From contig JBGVOD010000013.1 of the NCBI GenBank assembly GCA_045126215.1, positions 41,777-105,776 on the forward strand: 64,000 bases of DNA. Reading direction: 5' to 3'. A program made the position numbers and the translations under genes. Origin of the DNA: SVEL01 sp045126215. Its GTDB lineage: Bacteria > Bacillota > Clostridia > Lachnospirales > Lachnospiraceae. Shown here piece after piece: positions 43,925 to 52,546 of this stretch. Position 1 is the stretch's first letter, and each line of letters starts with the position of its first letter. A model generated the notes under the pieces. That model searched no databases, was not told the DNA's origin, and saw nothing but the letters and a program-made list of their open reading frames with translations.

Positions 43925-46549
43925 TTAATGTGTACCAACAACATCATAATCGAAATATGTTATCTTATTGCCAAAATAGCATAATGCGTCACCATCAGAC
44001 AGGTTATACCATTCGTTATTTATATTCTGGCGATAATGAAACCCCTCTGTTTTCCACATGTTACAATACCCTTTCTTTGCATTTTCCGCATTTATGTAAG
44101 AGATAAAATGAAGTTTATTCCTCACTACATATGGATCAAAAGAAATGAGTATCTGGCCATTCCTTAACATATTGCCATAATTCTTTAAAATATCCTTTGA
44201 ATTCTCAATCTTGATATCTTTTGGAAATGCGTATATATCTCCAGACATATCAATATCAAATGAAACTATATTTATTCCTTTTTCTTGTTCTTCAAAATCA
44301 TGATTTGAAACAAATCTTTCATCTATTATTTTCTCAATACATCCATCCCTGTACCTATAGATATTTACGTCAATTGTTTCCCCATCCTTTAGATATTTAT
44401 AGCTGCTTTTTACATTTAGTCCGTCATCATCCTTATAATCTCCTACAACTGTCATACTGACATTTATAATTTCATTATTGTCCTCCTTTGTACAGATAAG
44501 CTTATCAACACTTTCTTCTTCATTAATTACAAATCCATATATACTTCCAGTTACATGCATATTCATGGTGGTGTAAGCAAACACCTCTTTGTAATCTTTA
44601 TTTGAATGCAATCCTCCCGTTTCCTCGGTTCCATCCGCATTCCTTATATAGCAGACAAATTTCACTTCATAATCTCCTATAGGAACATATTCAGGTATTT
44701 TAAATCCTGTAAGTTCTTTTGTTTTATCACTTACATCTATCAATTCTCCTGATGAATACAGCTTATTTTCGTAGTATACATCTATTGGCATCACTATATA
44801 TTTTTTCCCGGTATATGTCTCATAATTTCTAGTACCATACCCTTTTTTATCAGAGTGTTTTCCACTATAATCCACAGTGATTTTGAATTCCCTCCCCAAA
44901 ACAGTGGTGTTTTCCACAGGATTTACCTCCTGATTGTGGTTTTTTGTGCATAAAATATTAATTTTACACACAATTGGTGTATGAATCAGAATATTTTCCA
45001 GATTTTTTTCTATTTTCACACAATTTTGGTTTTCTACATTTATATAAGAAGCTTCACATTTAGAATTATAGTTTCCATTTCTCCTATCAGCAGATAAAGC
45101 TATTCCTGTTTTGTATACATTTACGCTATCAGGAACAATATATGTTGGTGCTTTGCCATTTAGCGTTCCATTTGGTTCATCACTCAATATAGTATTCCCA
45201 TCAATTCTTAACATATCGCTTCTTATTCCTCTTGTACTATATTTTTGCTCTGCAACTAAGCTATAGTCTGTATCAGGAATAGATGGCTTTATAACGCTGT
45301 GACTGTCTAGAATGACAGTTCCTCCATTTACAGGTTCAGTATTATATAGTCCATTTACTCTGTCTAAAATATTGTCATAATGTCTAATGTCTTTTGAAAC
45401 ATTATATTCTGTGCCTGTCCCGTTTATCTTTACTATGTTTTGCTCTATTGCATCAGAACTTATACTTATACCATCAAGAGAATATACTTCTGCCCGTTCA
45501 ACCTCATAATAAGAATACCTTCTATTGACAGGATAATATCGAATTACATCTTGATATTCCTCTCTAAGAGTTCCATCGCTTCCTGTCCATCTAAGAATAT
45601 ATGTGGTTTTTACCGGCACATCTATCTGAATATCCGCATAGACTTTTGATATATCCACATCATAATAATATTTGCTTAGATTATTATCAAAATATATCTT
45701 TTCCGCAGCTGGAATCCCCTCAGATATATTGTAAATTTCCTGATTTTTCTGATTGGAGCCTATTTTTCCATTTATTTCCACATTACTACAAAAATGCAGC
45801 TTCTGTACACTACTTATTGTTCCTTTTACATCCGCCACCTTTGGTTTTGCCTTATATGATACATGAATATCGTAATATTGCATTAACTCCTTTGGATTAC
45901 CCCATGGTCTTGCTGATGCAATCCCTTCATATGTAACATACGTTTCACCGGACAATTTGCCATCATTTGAAACACTGCCCTTAATCTTTCCATACTGAAC
46001 AACTGTCATAACTGAATCTATATATACAGTTCCTCCGTAGTTTACAAGCTGTTCTTTCCATTCCTTTGAAACTCTTTCTATATTTGAAAGAATTTCATTA
46101 CTATCGCTCTTAAATACTGAAACAATAATCGACTTGTTGAAAGGATCCGGATAATATGTTTCTGAGGATTTCTTTGGAACAATGATATACTGCTGATATG
46201 GGGAATCAATTGGCAGATCATATCTTTTCAAAATCCAGCCTATCGTTCTAAAGGCTACACCTGTAGTATCCTTGCCATTGATTGCAGAAAAAATCAGATT
46301 TCCGTCATCATCAAATACAAGATTCTGACTTGCATATATGTTCCTGCTGTTTCCATAGACAAATGAAAACATTATAAAAAGTGCCAGAAAACATATAATT
46401 CCATCTATTTTTTTCATTCCACTTTTATTATTTATTTTTTTTAATTTTCTTCTTTTGGATTTTTCTTTTGAATCTTTTAAATAATTAGAAATTTCTTTGT
46501 CTTTTGAACCTTTGAATAAATTTGTTAGAAAAATACTGCTCTTTCGCAT
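43925..46549 (-). CDS. Large exported or membrane-anchored protein, possibly DUF5704
   Basis: This 874-residue protein has a basic N-terminal 45 residues, one membrane helix (about 50-68, IICFLALFIMFSFVYGN), then NIYASQNLVFDDDGNLIFS. The stretch DTTGVAFRTIGWILKRYD resembles what I remember of DUF5704. The rest is beta-rich with no catalytic motif seen and no repeats as regular as those of the surface protein at 658-6075. A strong AAGGAGG precedes ATG 46549, and a long palindrome lies 41 bp upstream. Function unknown; an envelope role is likely from topology. Confidence 0.55.
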   Translation of the reverse strand: MRKSSIFLTNLFKGSKDKEISNYLKDSKEKSKRRKLKKINNKSGMKKIDGIICFLALFIMFSFVYGNSRNIYASQNLVFDDDGNLIFSAINGKDTTGVAFRTIGWILKRYDLPIDSPYQQYIIVPKKSSETYYPDPFNKSIIVSVFKSDSNEILSNIERVSKEWKEQLVNYGGTVYIDSVMTVVQYGKIKGSVSNDGKLSGETYVTYEGIASARPWGNPKELMQYYDIHVSYKAKPKVADVKGTISSVQKLHFCSNVEINGKIGSNQKNQEIYNISEGIPAAEKIYFDNNLSKYYYDVDISKVYADIQIDVPVKTTYILRWTGSDGTLREEYQDVIRYYPVNRRYSYYEVERAEVYSLDGISISSDAIEQNIVKINGTGTEYNVSKDIRHYDNILDRVNGLYNTEPVNGGTVILDSHSVIKPSIPDTDYSLVAEQKYSTRGIRSDMLRIDGNTILSDEPNGTLNGKAPTYIVPDSVNVYKTGIALSADRRNGNYNSKCEASYINVENQNCVKIEKNLENILIHTPIVCKINILCTKNHNQEVNPVENTTVLGREFKITVDYSGKHSDKKGYGTRNYETYTGKKYIVMPIDVYYENKLYSSGELIDVSDKTKELTGFKIPEYVPIGDYEVKFVCYIRNADGTEETGGLHSNKDYKEVFAYTTMNMHVTGSIYGFVINEEESVDKLICTKEDNNEIINVSMTVVGDYKDDDGLNVKSSYKYLKDGETIDVNIYRYRDGCIEKIIDERFVSNHDFEEQEKGINIVSFDIDMSGDIYAFPKDIKIENSKDILKNYGNMLRNGQILISFDPYVVRNKLHFISYINAENAKKGYCNMWKTEGFHYRQNINNEWYNLSDGDALCYFGNKITYFDYDVVGTH

Positions 46550-46589
46550 AAACCTCCTTCTACTCTCGCATCAGAAGGACGACCTTTGT

Positions 46590-46617
46590 GATTGTAATCT
46601 TAACAAATATTACAATC
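46590..46617. promoter_or_regulatory. Perfect 9-bp palindrome between divergent genes
   Basis: GATTGTAAT (46590-46598) and ATTACAATC (46609-46617) with a 10-nt spacer lie between the large exported protein (minus) and the DUF885 lipoprotein (plus). Dyad symmetry, with no U-run placed for termination, suggests a regulator site for one or both genes. Confidence 0.5.
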
Positions 46618-46654
46618 TTTTTCAAGGCTTTTTCAAGTGTTTATATTTATCCAT

Positions 46655-46684
46655 TTGCCTAAATAGAATTACATATGATAGAAT
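46655..46684 (+). promoter_or_regulatory. Promoter of the DUF885 gene
   Basis: TTGCCT (46655-46660) and TAGAAT (46679-46684) with an 18-bp spacer, about 40 bp upstream of the start at 46723. RBS GGGAGAG. Confidence 0.55.
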
Positions 46685-46722
46685 AAGGAGGATTAATATT
46701 TTATATAAAAAGGGAGAGTTAT

Positions 46723-48663
46723 ATGAGAAAAAATTTATTATACAGGGTAACAGCTCTGTCTTTATCTGTTTTTTTACTTGCAGGCTGTGGATGTCAGGCT
46801 GAAGAAAATGAAACGCCAACAAGAAAGCCTCGCGAAACAGAAACAACTGAACACGAAACGGAAAATAAGGAGAACCCAAATGCTCCTGTCAATGATTCTA
46901 TGTACTCATTCAGCTTATATGATGAAGACCGTCAATATACAGCTGACGAACTAGATGTACAGCGTGATTTCTACGAATACCTTGAGGATTCCTTTGTTGA
47001 AATGATGCAGGATAGCTACTTAAACGCAGTTTACACCTGCGAAAATCCTGAGGCTTTAGGTATCATATATGATACTATTTCCTGGGGTGATATTTCCATT
47101 GAAGAAATGGAAAATGCAGAAGAAGAAATGAAAGAAGAGTACAACGAACTATTATCCTTTGATTATGATTCACTAAATTATGAAGGCAAATTAATCTATG
47201 ATTCTTTAAAAGAATACATAACAAATAATATTGCTGTTGCGAAATATTGGTATTTTGATGAAGCTTTTTCACCACTAAACGGTGTCCAGTCAAATATTCC
47301 TATACTTCTTGCAGAAATTGGATTCAATGATAAGGAAGATATTACCAATTATATTCTTCTCCTTGATGATACTGAAAGATACATAGACGATTTATTAGAA
47401 TACGAGAAATACCGTTCTGAACATTATCAGATATTCTTATCTGACAATGGTGCTGAACAGGTAATTGAACAGTGTAATGAATTCATTAACGCACAAGATA
47501 ATGTCTTAGTATCTTCATTTAAAGAGCGTATTGATGATGCCAACTTTTTATCTGATTCAGAAAAAGAAGCGTTCATTGAACAGAATAACACAATTGTTAC
47601 AGAATCTGTTATCCCTGCATTTAGCAAAATCTGTACAACAATGAATGATTTGAAAGGAACTCGTGCACATGCTTCATTATGTGATTATGAAGGTGGTTTA
47701 GAATACTATAGAGCTCTTGTGGAAACAAACTCCGGATATACTATTTATGATGATTCATACACACCTACAATTAATTCCGGGGATGATTTATTCTGTATGA
47801 CTCTTGAAGATTTAATAGACCAGACAGAAGACTTTATTTCAGATTCTTATCAATCAATGATTAACATTGCAACAATTGACTTTAATGCATACAGTGAGTC
47901 ATTGGATCCTGAGTATCCTGTTACAGATCCTACTGAAACACTGAAATATTTTTTTAAAAATTTAAGTAAAGATTTTCCAGACCCTGTGACAAAAAACTTT
48001 GAGATAAAATATGTGCCTGAAAGTCTGGAGGAATCATCATCTCCAGCATTCTACTTTACAGCACCTATTGATAATCTTGATAAAAACATTATTTATTTAA
48101 ATGGTGGTTCAGATTTTACAAACGATACTTTGTATTCAACATTATCACATGAAGGTGTTCCGGGACATATGTATCAGCACACATATTTTAATAGTCTGAA
48201 TCCAAACCACATAAGATGTGCCATTGACTTTATAGCATATACAGAAGGCTTTGCAATGTATGCAGAAACATATGCCTTTGACTATAGTGGTTTATCAGAT
48301 AATACTATAGCTGTTTTAAAAGCAAATAATGTTTGTGGATATGGACTATACTCTTACATTGACCTTCAGGTAAATGTAAATGGCTGGGATGAAGAGGACA
48401 TCAAGACATATATGACAGCCCAAGGCTATGCTGCAAATTATGCAGGTGAACTATATGAAATTGCTCAGGACAGTCCTACTATATATCATAGATATTTTAC
48501 TGGATTAATGGGCATGTTAGAATTACAGGATTACGCAAAAGAAGTCTTTGATACAAACTACTCAAACAAAAATTTTAATAAATTTTTACTTGAAATTGGA
48601 CCAACATATTTTGAATTGATTCAGAAAAGACTAGAAGAATTTGCACCTAGATTAGACGATTAA
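46723..48663 (+). CDS. DUF885-family lipoprotein (putative metallopeptidase)
   Basis: This 646-residue protein has a lipoprotein signal (SVFLLAGCGC, Cys about 22) and a Thr/Glu/Lys-rich linker (about 25-50). The DUF885 domain includes HEGVPGHMYQH (about 484-494), an HExxxGH-like zinc site, and EGFAMYAETYAF. Family members are thought to be zinc carboxypeptidase-like enzymes. It would act on the outer face of the membrane. Monocistronic, with its own promoter and a long terminator hairpin. Confidence 0.87.
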   Translation: MRKNLLYRVTALSLSVFLLAGCGCQAEENETPTRKPRETETTEHETENKENPNAPVNDSMYSFSLYDEDRQYTADELDVQRDFYEYLEDSFVEMMQDSYLNAVYTCENPEALGIIYDTISWGDISIEEMENAEEEMKEEYNELLSFDYDSLNYEGKLIYDSLKEYITNNIAVAKYWYFDEAFSPLNGVQSNIPILLAEIGFNDKEDITNYILLLDDTERYIDDLLEYEKYRSEHYQIFLSDNGAEQVIEQCNEFINAQDNVLVSSFKERIDDANFLSDSEKEAFIEQNNTIVTESVIPAFSKICTTMNDLKGTRAHASLCDYEGGLEYYRALVETNSGYTIYDDSYTPTINSGDDLFCMTLEDLIDQTEDFISDSYQSMINIATIDFNAYSESLDPEYPVTDPTETLKYFFKNLSKDFPDPVTKNFEIKYVPESLEESSSPAFYFTAPIDNLDKNIIYLNGGSDFTNDTLYSTLSHEGVPGHMYQHTYFNSLNPNHIRCAIDFIAYTEGFAMYAETYAFDYSGLSDNTIAVLKANNVCGYGLYSYIDLQVNVNGWDEEDIKTYMTAQGYAANYAGELYEIAQDSPTIYHRYFTGLMGMLELQDYAKEVFDTNYSNKNFNKFLLEIGPTYFELIQKRLEEFAPRLDD

Positions 48664-48684
48664 TAAGAAGTATTATCATAAATT

Positions 48685-48751
48685 AATAAAGAGGGGTCGC
48701 ATTAATATGTGATTTGAAAAATCAAATTATTAATGCGACAGCCTCTTTATT
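48685..48751 (+). terminator. Long terminator hairpin after the DUF885 gene
   Basis: AATAAAGAGG and TCGCATTAATA (48685-48707) pair with 48728-48751 with one bulge. The tail is TTTATTCTTTATT. It may also stop the opposing 50-aa gene transcript. Confidence 0.75.
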
Positions 48752-48781
48752 CTTTATTAAATCTCTTTTACTATATTTCTT

Positions 48782-48934
48782 TTATTCTATATTTTTCTTA
48801 ATATACTCTTCATATCTTTTTTGTGATGCTTCCATCTCAGCACTTTGACCTTCCATCAGCTTATCATACTTTACATCTTTCAACTGATTGAGTACATCTT
48901 CTAAATCTTCTAAATTGATTAAATTATCATCCAT
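48782..48934 (-). CDS. Small acidic 50-residue protein
   Basis: ATG 48934 follows GGAGGG at ideal distance and opens a 50-codon frame (MDDNLINLEDLEDVLNQLKD and on, ending YIKKNIE, TAA). The product is acidic and wholly helical in appearance, with leucine heptads in the first half, so it may form a coiled coil or bind a partner. It lies 34 nt after the MarR gene stop, last in the GT2-GtrA/MarR unit. Not recognised; too short for usual gene-finding limits. Confidence 0.65.
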   Translation of the reverse strand: MDDNLINLEDLEDVLNQLKDVKYDKLMEGQSAEMEASQKRYEEYIKKNIE

Positions 48935-48968
48935 ATATTTCCCTCCTGCCTTTGCACTTTATATATAA

Positions 48969-49421
48969 TTATGATTGTTTTCCTGAATCCCACTCTTTAA
49001 AGAAAACCAACAAATTTCCAAGCGCCTCTACTACTATTTCTATATCCTTTTCATCAAATTTTTTCACTATTGCTTCTATCATATCCTTATGGAATTTTGC
49101 ATGATGATTATATGCTTTTTTTCCTTTTTCAGTTAAGGAAACAAAAACAACTCTCTTGTCCGCTTCACTACGAGTCCTATTTACGTAGCCTTTATTTACA
49201 AGACCATTGATAGCAATTGTCAATGTGCCCATTGTAACTGACATTAATTTAGACACTGTTGACATATTTCTGGCTTCGTCCACACCGATAGCTTCAATTA
49301 CATGCATATCATTGTTAGTGATATCTTTAAACTCTTCTGTAATTATTGCTTTTTCTTCAATTGTCATAATATCTTTGAACAACTTAACTAAAATGTCATT
49401 TAGCGTTTCATATATTTCCAC
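48969..49421 (-). CDS. MarR-family transcriptional regulator
   Basis: This 150-residue winged-helix regulator has the recognition region MSTVSKLMSVTMGTLTIAIN (about 55-75) and the wing NRTRSEADKRVVFVSLTEKG (DxR motif in ADKRV). The start is GTG 49421 with AAGGATG upstream, 12 nt after the glycosyltransferase stop. It could control its own operon or fatty-acid genes as some clostridial MarR proteins do; the target is not visible here. Confidence 0.9.
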   Translation of the reverse strand: MEIYETLNDILVKLFKDIMTIEEKAIITEEFKDITNNDMHVIEAIGVDEARNMSTVSKLMSVTMGTLTIAINGLVNKGYVNRTRSEADKRVVFVSLTEKGKKAYNHHAKFHKDMIEAIVKKFDEKDIEIVVEALGNLLVFFKEWDSGKQS

Positions 49422-49433
49422 AATCCCACATCC

Positions 49434-50504
49434 TTACATTGCTTTACTTTTTTTGTATACCCATGCTTTCTGCACCCTGTAGCTTATAAAGAATAGTATT
49501 ACATCTACTACTATTTTAACCAAAACAGTTAACAAACCACCTTTTAATGAAAATAAAGCATTCAATAATAATACTCCAAAATATGAAATAGCTGTCTGTA
49601 TAACACAAACTACATAGTACTTAACCAGTACTTTTATATATGATTCTTCTGATTTGAATACAGCATTTTTATTAAACAGGCAATTAAACATAGATGAAAT
49701 AGCCCTTGCAACAACAACTGCTACAAGTATCTTCGTCTGCTCTTCAAGTGTTCCTCCAATAGCCCAAATAAGAATGGTGTACATCAAAATATCAATTACA
49801 CTTGATGCAAGAGAACTAAACATAAATTTTAGAATTACCTTATATATCTTAATCGAGTCAATGATTGGATTAAAATGAGATGTCTGATTTTCTTCTATAT
49901 ACACAGTTTCAATTGTACATTCTTTAAAAGGAATTGAATATTTCTTAAGAGAAAGTAACATATTTGTTTCGTATTCGAAACGCTCACCTTCAATTTCAAG
50001 CATTGATTTAAGATGCTTGTATGGAATTGCTCTCAGTCCAGTCTGCGTGTCTGAGATTTTCAGTCCACATGCTGTTTTAAAAACAAAGCTTGTAACATTA
50101 TTTCCAAATTTGCTTCTTGCAGGAACATCATCTCCTGAAAAATCACGACATCCAAGTACAACTGCATCTCCTGATTCTTCCATCATCTTCCCACATTTAG
50201 TAATATCCTGAACCTGATGCTGATTATCACCATCTACTGTAACTACACCTGTAATATCTTTTCTATTTTCTAAAACATATTGAAATGCTGTCTTTAACGC
50301 TCTTCCTTTGCCCTTGTTTACCTCGTGTGTTAAAACCGTACACTGTGGTATCTTTTCCAATCTGTAAAATGGCTCTCTATGAGCATCATCACTTCCATCA
50401 TTTATTACAACTATATCCTTATATCCTGCATTCACCAATCCATCAACAACCTTTTCAAGCTTTTCATCTGGATTTAATGAAGGAATAATAACAGTTATAT
50501 TCAT
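49434..50504 (-). CDS. GT2 glycosyltransferase fused to GtrA membrane domain
   Basis: This 356-residue fusion has an N-terminal GT-A domain (PSLNPDEKLEKVVDGLVNAG, INDGSDD, VTVDGDNQHQ with its DxD) to about residue 210, then a GtrA-like domain with four helices (KFMFSSLASSVIDILMYTIL, about 228-350). DPM1-like enzymes of this type make a polyprenyl-phosphate sugar; GtrA domains flip such lipids or tether the enzyme. RBS AGAGG before ATG 50504. Confidence 0.9.
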   Translation of the reverse strand: MNITVIIPSLNPDEKLEKVVDGLVNAGYKDIVVINDGSDDAHREPFYRLEKIPQCTVLTHEVNKGKGRALKTAFQYVLENRKDITGVVTVDGDNQHQVQDITKCGKMMEESGDAVVLGCRDFSGDDVPARSKFGNNVTSFVFKTACGLKISDTQTGLRAIPYKHLKSMLEIEGERFEYETNMLLSLKKYSIPFKECTIETVYIEENQTSHFNPIIDSIKIYKVILKFMFSSLASSVIDILMYTILIWAIGGTLEEQTKILVAVVVARAISSMFNCLFNKNAVFKSEESYIKVLVKYYVVCVIQTAISYFGVLLLNALFSLKGGLLTVLVKIVVDVILFFISYRVQKAWVYKKSKAM

Positions 50505-50668
50505 TTTGTACCTCTACGACTCTCTAATCTATCTACAATACAACATTCATATAGATAGTAAAATATTATAATGTAACTTAATTATACTAATTATTTGAAC
50601 TTTAGTCTAGTGAAATTTATAATGTTCACACAATGCTAATACAACAAATCAATGCCAATTCCTATGCA

Positions 50669-50962
50669 TTATTTCAATTTTCTTTTTACTCCAAATAGAT
50701 AGTTAACAACATAAACAGGCTCATACTTCCCTTTTCTTACATTGTGTACATAGCCATATTCAATAATTGATTCCGGGATTATTCGCAAACCAGTTTCCTC
50801 TTGCATTTCTCGAACAACAGCCTGTTTTGCTGTCTCCCCCGTTTCTATTCCTCCACCAGGTATTACATATACTCCATACTTGTCCACAAAACACATAGCA
50901 ATCGTTCTTCCTCGAATGACAATACCGCTAATAAAGATGATATTAAGAACATTTAGAAACAC
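50669..50962 (-). pseudogene. Nudix hydrolase with its 5' end replaced by a repeat
   Basis: The frame encodes a short Nudix domain (97 aa) with an intact box (GGGIETGETAKQAVVREMQE then ETGL). It stops at VKRKLK, shorter than the usual 130-150 residues. The first eight or so codons (MFLNVLNI) lie inside sequence shared with the mobile element at 36978-37167, so the native start and promoter seem to have been replaced. It may be a pseudogene or be expressed from the repeat. Confidence 0.6.
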
Positions 50963-51009
50963 TTATATCCGAAAACCGGAATAAATGACGATATACCTTG
51001 TGAAATATG
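50939..51009. mobile_element. Partial copy of the MITE-like element
   Basis: About 71 bp (from ATATTAAGAACATTTAGAAA to TTGTGAAATAT) match 37060-37130 with a handful of substitutions and one deletion in the TCCGG-AAAA-CCGGA hairpin. The terminal 22-bp repeats and left arm of the first copy are absent here, so this is a truncated or diverged relative. The remainder of the gap to 51216 holds only the terminator below. Confidence 0.75.
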
Positions 51010-51050
51010 TCAATAAAAATATCCTTTTCATCATCCTTACCCTATAAAGT

Positions 51051-51085
51051 AAAAAAGAAACCGCAGACATGATATCCACGGCTTC
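51051..51085 (-). terminator. Terminator after the APH-type kinase
   Basis: On the minus strand GAAGCCG and CGGTTTC form a 7-bp stem (one G-U) around a 15-nt loop, followed by TTTTTT. It lies 130 nt after the stop at 51217. Confidence 0.6.
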
Positions 51086-51216
51086 CTTTGGTATATAGTT
51101 ATACAATATAGTTAGTAAAGACATAGCATTAATTTCACGTTTCGCTAGTATTATACTTGCTATACTGCCTATATCGATTATTAACCTATATATTTACATA
51201 ATTTAAACTATGCATT

Positions 51217-51963
51217 TTACTGATATTCAACAACATCAACCCATTTATTTAAGAGTTCTTTCTCCTCTTCGATATTATTTGTCATTCTGGCTGCTGCCAC
51301 AATTGGAAGCCACTTCTGAACATAAACCTTATCTGTATCTGTTTTTTCACAGAACATATTAAGATACTTATCAGCAATCTTCTCATTATGTAAACATAAC
51401 CATAAATATGATCTGGCAACATCAGCACTTGCATTACCTGTTGTTGCATGGTTCCAGTCGATAATATGTGCTACACCCTTTGAATCAATAATAATGTTCT
51501 GTGGTGTAAAATCTCCATGACAAAGCTTATCATGCTTTGGTGCACTTTCCATTCTTGCAAGAAGTTCATATCTCTTCGCATCATCAAGACCTGCTTCATT
51601 AATTTTCTTTGTAAGCTTTTCCTTGAGACTTCTAAGTGATGGACATTTCTTTGCAAACATATTAATCTGGATGTCTACCATCTGTTCAACATATTTGTCA
51701 ACATTTGCAGGGTCCTCTTCCATAAGTTTACTAAGTGTCTTTCCTTCAACACATTCCATTGAAATAGCCCACTTACCATCAATCTGTGTAACTTCTTTTA
51801 CTGCTGGTATATTTAACCCTAAAGGTTCAACACTTGCTGCAAGTAATGCTTCTGTAAATACATCTTCTTTCTTGTATCCTTCATTGAATACCTTTACAAC
51901 CAAATCTCCGCTCTTGTAAACCTCATTGTATCTGCCTTTTGCGATTAGTTTTTCTAACTTCAT
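51217..51963 (-). CDS. Aminoglycoside-phosphotransferase-fold kinase
   Basis: This 248-residue protein has the APH/choline-kinase fold: Lys in YKSGDLVVKVFN, the catalytic loop CHGDFTPQNIII (Asp about 149), and IIDWNHA supplying the metal-binding Asp. Chromosomal members of this group often phosphorylate small metabolites or sugars; resistance should not be assumed. AGGAGG precedes ATG 51963. Monocistronic. Confidence 0.85.
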   Translation of the reverse strand: MKLEKLIAKGRYNEVYKSGDLVVKVFNEGYKKEDVFTEALLAASVEPLGLNIPAVKEVTQIDGKWAISMECVEGKTLSKLMEEDPANVDKYVEQMVDIQINMFAKKCPSLRSLKEKLTKKINEAGLDDAKRYELLARMESAPKHDKLCHGDFTPQNIIIDSKGVAHIIDWNHATTGNASADVARSYLWLCLHNEKIADKYLNMFCEKTDTDKVYVQKWLPIVAAARMTNNIEEEKELLNKWVDVVEYQ

Positions 51964-52139
51964 AATAATATCCTCCTATAGCATATATTAAGTTTGAGTA
52001 GTCTTTCTTTAGCAAAAATAAAATACATAAATCTCGTTTCTGTTAAAGTTATATTTTCCACGCTCTCTCTTTATCTATAACATATAATACTACAAAAAAA
52101 GAAAAAAAAAAAGCATTGTTTTTCTTTTAACAAATATGT

Positions 52140-52428
52140 TTATTCTTTAACAACATTCATATCTTTCTTGTTGTTTAAATCTTCAACTTCCAATCTATAT
52201 ATCTCAAATTCAGCTAATTTGTTATTTTTAATGCAATTTGAATCTTTAATATATAATCCTATCAAAATAATAATTCATAATGAAATTCTACTATTTCTTG
52301 AAACGTCTTTTTCTTGGTTCCATTATATTTTTTTAATAACTGTTTCATCTCCTTAGATACATTTTCTGGTTTCGTTGTGGGAATTCCTCCAACTTCGTTT
52401 TCAAATCTTTTGTAATCACCATCGGCAA
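52140..52428 (-). pseudogene. Remnant of a second fic gene
   Basis: Without an ATG, the minus-strand frame 52428-52262 reads IADGDYKRFENEVGGIPTTK, then PENVSKEMKQLLKKYN and TFQEIVEFHYELLF before TGA. This matches the stretch just ahead of the HPFxDGNGR motif in typical Fic proteins; the catalytic motif itself is lost. A stop (TAA) closes the frame upstream. A further open stretch in another frame (GLYIKDSNCIKNNKLAEFEI to 52140) may be the C-terminus of the same or a neighbouring decayed gene. The rest of the 580-bp gap has a long A-run near 52090 but no gene. Confidence 0.6.
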
Positions 52429-52503
52429 TTTATCTCAACTTTTCATCAAAAAATACACTGTCTTTTTTTCCGTTATTGTTTATATTTTGACAGATAAATT
52501 TAA

Positions 52504-52533
52504 AGAGAGAATTACCAATAATAATTCTCTCTC
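52504..52533 (-). terminator. Terminator after the polysaccharide deacetylase
   Basis: GAGAGAATT and AATTCTCTC pair around a 10-nt loop; on the minus strand CTTTAAATTT follows. About 15 nt after the stop at 52547. Confidence 0.65.
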
Positions 52534-52546
52534 AGCACTTGGTTAT

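Noticed and set aside
51217..51963. Aminoglycoside resistance gene
   Set aside because: The APH fold is shared by many metabolic kinases; nothing in sequence or context indicates resistance.
52168..52356. Plus-strand 62-codon frame
   Set aside because: Opposite strand of the fic remnant, no ribosome-binding site, low-complexity product.
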